Shown here piece by piece: positions 60,211 to 64,000 of a DNA stretch of 64,000 nucleotides. Below the pieces are notes generated by a model. That model made no database searches. It saw only the letters and a list, made by a program, of their open reading frames with translations, and was not told the DNA's origin. Numbering within the stretch: the stretch's first letter is position 1; each line of letters starts with the position of its first letter. A program made the position numbers and the translations under genes. This DNA is from Lepus europaeus (Eukaryota > Chordata > Mammalia > Lagomorpha > Leporidae), in NCBI RefSeq assembly GCF_033115175.1, contig NC_084845.1:1552501-1616500 (forward strand). The letters run 5' to 3'.

Positions 60211-60300
60211 TTAAGAATGGCCAGGACTTGAACCAGCACCCATATGGGATGCCAGTGTTACAGGAAGAGGTTTATTTCACTGCACTACAAGGCTGGCCCC
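60211..60300 (-). mobile_element. C SINE head fragment
   Basis: GGACTTGAACCAGCACCCAT to ACAAGGCTGGCCCC. Confidence 0.82.
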
Positions 60301-60511
60301 TCATCATTTGCATTTTAAATGCATGTTCCCTTCTGAAGATGCCAGAATCCAAGGTCACAGAAAATTAAAAACTATTCCAAAAGCAAAACCCAGAATCAAG
60401 ACCTCCTAATTTATAATTCATCCCTGTAAATGGTGGAAGATAAAACACCCCTCAACACATTAACTGACAATCCTTTGAGGGAAATAAATTTAGTCTCACA
60501 TTCTCTGGTTG

Positions 60512-61001
60512 CATATGAATGCCCTTCAAAAAGCTCATAGATAATGGAATGAAAAGTTAATTTATTTTTTGAAAGGCAGAGTTAGTGAGAGAGAGAGAGA
60601 CATAGAGAAAGGTTTTCCTTCTCTTGGTTCACCCCCCAAATGGTTGCTACTGCCAGCGCGCTGAGGCCATCCGAGCCAGGAGCCGGGTGCTTCATCCTGG
60701 TCTCCCATGTGGGTGCAGGGCCCAAGCACTTGGGCCATCCTCCACTGCACTCCCGGGCCACAGCTGAGAGCTGGACTGGAAGAGGAGCAGCCGGCACAGA
60801 AGCCGGTGCCCTAACCGGGACCAGAACTTGAGTTACCAGCAAAGCAGGCAGAGGATTAGCCAAGTGAGCCATGGCGCTGGCCCGAAAAGATGAGGTTTTA
60901 AAACAAACAGTGAAAAACAAAAATGAAAAAAGGAGATAAGGTTTTGTATAAACTTTTAAAAAAATCCATGCATGTTTTCATTATATGCATTTCCATGTCC
61001 T
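60512..61001. mobile_element. Second mariner-like MITE split by a C SINE
   Basis: CCTTCAAAAAGCTCATAGATAA starts the left part, and TATAAACTTTTAAAAAAATC and GCATTTCCATG form the right part; its end is cut by the next SINE at 61002. Confidence 0.45.
60561..60883 (-). mobile_element. C SINE, young type
   Basis: Ends in GAGCCATGGCGCTGGCCC. Confidence 0.9.
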
Positions 61002-61262
61002 TAAAAGATTTATTTATTCACTGGAAAGGCGGAATGACAGAGAGAGGGAGACCCAAGAGATATCTTTCATCTCCCGTTCACTCCTCAAATGGTCACAACA
61101 ACCAAGGCTGGGCCAGGCCAAAATGAAGAGCTTGCAACTCTAGCCAGGTCTCCCACATGGGGACAGGGACCCAAATACTTGGGCCACCACCTACTGCCTT
61201 CCCATCCAAGTTTCAGGAGGCAGGATAGGAAGTGGAGTAGCTAGGGCTCCATCTGCACACCA
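61002..61262 (-). mobile_element. C SINE, head missing
   Basis: CCTTAAAAGATTTATTTATT to GGAGTAGCTAGGGCTCC. Confidence 0.82.
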
Positions 61263-61531
61263 GGATCCCAAAGGCCAGCTAAAGATGCCACAATGCCTCC
61301 CGCCCCGGGACCTTCTCGAAGCACCCACACGCACCAAACAGCCCGCTGACAGGCCCAAGCAAACTCACGATGTGGACGTGGAGAGCTGCTGTCCTCAGTG
61401 GTGTGAGTGGATGAGAACTCTGATGCACAGGCAGCCAGTGCCTTTAATTTATCAACCTCTGGCAGCCCCACCCAGGAAACACCCTTTTAGGTGTGGTTAT
61501 CTCCTGGAGCAATGAATTTAAAATGCCTGTA
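61263..61531. other. Unique sequence
   Basis: No exon supported, though a GC-richer part lies at 61290-61340. Confidence 0.35.
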
Positions 61532-61684
61532 GGGGGGGTGCTGTGGTGCAGGGGGTGAGGCCAGGGCTCCACTTCCCATGCTGCTTTCTGCCGTGGCCAT
61601 GGGAAGCAGAGGAGGAGGGCCTGTCTCTGGATCAGCCCAGCTCCAGCGTCCGGGCCATCTGGGGAGTGAACCAGCGGATGGAAG

Positions 61685-61726
<42 letters not shown>

Positions 61727-61778
61727 CTGCCTCTTTGTAGCTCTTACTTTAAAATAAAATGAATGCACCTTAAAAGAA
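61532..61778 (+). mobile_element. C SINE, internally shortened, with (CT)n
   Basis: Head GGGGGGTGCTGTGGTGC; a 30-base CT run at about 61688-61721. Confidence 0.88.
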
Positions 61779-61845
61779 ATAAAATGCCTAAAGAAGCCTA
61801 GCTAGTGTACAACTGTATTTTACTGTATTTGTTTATGACACTTTT

Positions 61846-62768
61846 TTTTTATTGATAGATAGAGTTAGACAATGAGTAATAGACAGAAAGGTCTTCCTTC
61901 CATTGGTTCACTCCCGAAATGGCTACAACAGCCGGAGTTGCACTGATCTGAAGCCGGGAGCCAGGAGCTTCCTCTGGGTCTCCCACAAAGGTGCTTGGGC
62001 CCAAGCACTCGGGCCATCCTCCACTGCCTTTGTTATGGCCATGCCGGAGCAGAGAACACACCAAGAGACAGGCTCTTAGGCAAAAAGCAAGTAGAGTACT
62101 TTATTCACCAGCATGCTGGGGTCCCAGCATCAGGAATGTGAGCCAGGGACCCTAAGTACAATTTACATCAGCTTTTTATAGTTACTTGGGGCCTTTCAAG
62201 CTAATCCATTAGGTTCACAAAGGAGATAAGGGCGTTTTACAAGCACAAGGTGAGAAGGTATACATATGCAAAGTACAGATAACATCAGGCAGACAAGATT
62301 TACAACAGGGTAGGGCGGGGTCACTCTCACCATACATTTCCCAAGGCTAAATAAATCCTAAGTTAAACATTTTAGGAACAGACACGAAGAACAGAGAGGA
62401 GGCTGCTCCTGTGTTTCACCAACCGGGCACCTGTAGAGGTAAACAGGTTTTGGTGGGCCATTTCCCAATTTTGATGTTATCTCTTCCTGCCTTGGCTCCA
62501 TTATGCCTGGTCAGTAGAAGCAGGCCTCAGCCCCCTTTGAGCCAGAAATTAGAAAGCAGGTCAAAGGTTGCTCTAAAAATGAAGGGTAAATCAAAAAGTA
62601 AAACTTACAAAATAGGGAGAGGGGGATCTACTATCTTTAATATTTCTTCACCTTCTCTGGCTACGGCAGAGAGCTGGATTGGAAGAGTGGCAGCCGAGAC
62701 ATGAACTCAGTGTCCACATGGGATGCGGGTGCTGCAGGTGGAGGATTAACCTAGGGAGCCATGGCTGC
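61846..62768 (-). mobile_element. C SINE interrupted by a solo LTR
   Basis: Tail side 61846-62030 and head side 62651-62768, joined across CCTT. Confidence 0.9.
62031..62650 (-). mobile_element. Solo LTR, 620 bp, inserted in a C SINE
   Basis: The minus strand starts TGAAGAAATA and ends CATAACA (TG...CA). It carries TATAAAAAGC at 62171-62180 and AATAAA at 62100-62105. A 4-bp CCTT target duplication flanks it (62027-62030 and 62651-62654), and SINE sequence resumes on the far side. The 4-bp duplication suggests class I. It is a fossil left by LTR-LTR recombination, younger than its host SINE. Confidence 0.85.
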
Positions 62769-63199
62769 ACCAGGGCCTTAGCCAGTGCTTCACCAGGCAC
62801 CAGCAAGGGCTCCACAAGGCTCAGGCAGGTCCGCACTGGGGCCTCACCCAGGGCCACACCAGGCATCAGCAAGGGCCCTAGGGCTCCATTCGGGTCTCCC
62901 ATGGGAAGCCGGGACCATGCACTGAGCTCAGCAGGCAGCCAGATGCGCAGCTGGGGGTGGCCGGGCCTAGAACCGGCACCCACGTGGGATGGCCAGGCCA
63001 CCCCATGCACACTTCCGCCTTCCTCACTTGTGTAGGACATGGGGACAGCTGACTACAGCCCTCGCGGTCACCCCGCTTGAGCCTGGTGTGGTCATTTTAT
63101 CTTTTCCTTGCAGCGTGCTTTCCATTCTCGTGTCTTTACAGCTATAGAAAACCTTTTCCTCGCTCAGAGAGGAAGGAAACAGAAATCCCCAGGGGACAA
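62769..63199. other. Unique sequence with GC-rich imperfect repeats
   Basis: Recurring CACCAGGC and GCAAGGGC words at 62770-62890. No gene seen. Confidence 0.35.
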
Positions 63200-63720
63200 C
63201 TGAAGGTCCGCTTCCCAGCATTCTAGAGCCCAGGCCCCGCCCCTTCCGGGGCCGCCAGCCCGGCCTCCCGGGAAGGCAGTGGAGCGCCACACAGCGCGCC
63301 TGCGTGGTGCTGGCCCCGCGGGCCTCCTCGGCCCCGGAGTGACGCGCGGGTGTGGCTGCCCGCGCTGGGGAAGGTGCACGGGGGGCTCAGACACTGACGA
63401 AGGAGGCGCCCACTGAAGAACGAGAAAGAAAAGTTAAACAAGTCGGGACTTCGACTCTCAGGCTTTCGGTCACGTTTATTCTCGCCTCCCTGGACCCCAC
63501 AGGAAAATGAAACCCAAGGCAAAGGCGGCCACAACTCTTCTGGAAGCGGCGGCTTTCCCAGCAGGACTTGCGGGAGGACGCGCCATGGGCCTTATGGGGA
63601 ATGTAGTCCGCGGTGGTAGTGTCACCCGGAGGGTCGCTCTGCACAGGGGTAGCACCAATTCCTGGAGTTGATGTGGCCTGAAGGCTGGCATGGCAATCTC
63701 AGCACACGGTTCTGCCTGTT
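63200..63720. promoter_or_regulatory. Orphan CpG island, zinc-finger-gene-type promoter
   Basis: A GC- and CpG-rich block with a GC box (CCCCGCCCCTTCC) and, at 63595-63607, the minus-strand sequence ACTACATTCCCCA, an exact ACTAYRNNNCCCR match (ZNF143/THAP11 type). No coding exon can be assigned. It could be a distant first exon of USP29 (minus) or the start of a gene beyond the right edge. It lacks the clustered YY1 sites expected of the PEG3 imprinting control region. Confidence 0.55.
63549..63686. repeat. Source copy of the duplicated promoter fragment
   Basis: The CpG-preserved member of the pair with 47588-47724, inside the orphan CpG island. Confidence 0.85.
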
Positions 63721-63930
63721 TGCTACTGCTGAGCTCGTGGAATTCACTTGATTACTATGCACAGGTCGACCCCAGCTCCTCATGATCGCCCATCCTTTCT
63801 GAACTCGGGTGTGGGCCCATGTCAGCTAAATGCTGGACTTGGGGTGTGGATTATTGTAGAGGGCACAGAGCAGATCTGGTTTCTCCTACTCCTTTGTATT
63901 TCTCCATGTGTACTTCTCAGCTACCTCAAT

Positions 63931-64000
63931 ATTTTTTAAGATTTATTTTATTTATTTGAAAAACAGTTACAGAGAGAGACAGAGAGGTCTTCCATCTGCT
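63931..64000 (-). mobile_element. C SINE, cut by the window end
   Basis: Tail side only: TTTTTTAAGATTTATTTTAT to TCTTCCATCTGCT. Confidence 0.88.

Noticed and set aside
63200-63720. PEG3 imprinting control region
   Set aside because: The clustered YY1 sites and paired PEG3/USP29 first exons expected there are not visible, and no PEG3 exon is seen.

Overview
The window looks like lagomorph nuclear DNA, most likely rabbit (Oryctolagus cuniculus). The main evidence is very dense coverage by one tRNA-derived SINE type, the lagomorph C repeat. It occurs as an older form with a 3' end containing CTTTCAAATAAATAAATCTT and a younger form starting GGCCGGCGCCGTGGCTC and ending CTCTGCCTGTC plus an A tail. 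About 75 copies or fragments are visible, many nested in one another. Single-copy genes have spliced exons with normal GT/AG borders.

Four protein genes can be assembled, and their order and orientation match human 19q13.43 read in reverse (as recalled, not searched): ZNF264 (minus, 3.4-13.3 kb), DUXA (plus, 16.3-21.8 kb), ZIM3 (plus, 36.8-44.1 kb) and USP29 (minus, 55.1-57.7 kb). This is the distal part of the PEG3 imprinted neighbourhood; PEG3 itself is not in the window. ZNF264 is a complete 13-finger KRAB protein of about 617 aa with a CpG-island promoter. DUXA is an intact five-exon double-homeobox gene of 181 aa with a TATA box. ZIM3 is a complete KRAB protein with 11 fingers (about 503 aa), whose KRAB-A exon uses a splice donor 18 nt beyond the usual place. 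USP29 keeps an open 732-codon frame with the ubiquitin protease catalytic residues, but its N-terminal PH-like part is broken by frame changes and stops.

Region by region: 0-3.4 kb SINEs and the sequence downstream of ZNF264; 3.4-13.7 kb ZNF264, with a UBL5 processed pseudogene in an intron; 13.7-16.2 kb SINEs; 16.2-21.9 kb DUXA, with an antisense retroviral LTR and leader in intron 1; 22-28 kb SINEs, an old L1 piece and a Tigger DNA transposon; 28.4-29.3 kb a GC-rich block of unknown role; 30-36 kb SINEs and a U6 pseudogene; 36.8-44.6 kb ZIM3; 44.7-54.7 kb SINEs, a mariner-like MITE, a 1.7-kb direct duplication and old DNA elements; 55-58.3 kb USP29; 58.4-62.8 kb SINEs, an L1 piece and a solo LTR; 63.2-63.7 kb an orphan CpG island that looks like a zinc-finger gene promoter.

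Three genes encode nuclear regulators (two KRAB repressors and an early-embryo homeodomain factor) and one a deubiquitinase. I found no operon-like or wholly new system. The most interesting material is the ZIM3 exon change, the decay of the USP29 N-terminus, and several SINE-mediated rearrangements whose history can be read directly from breakpoints.
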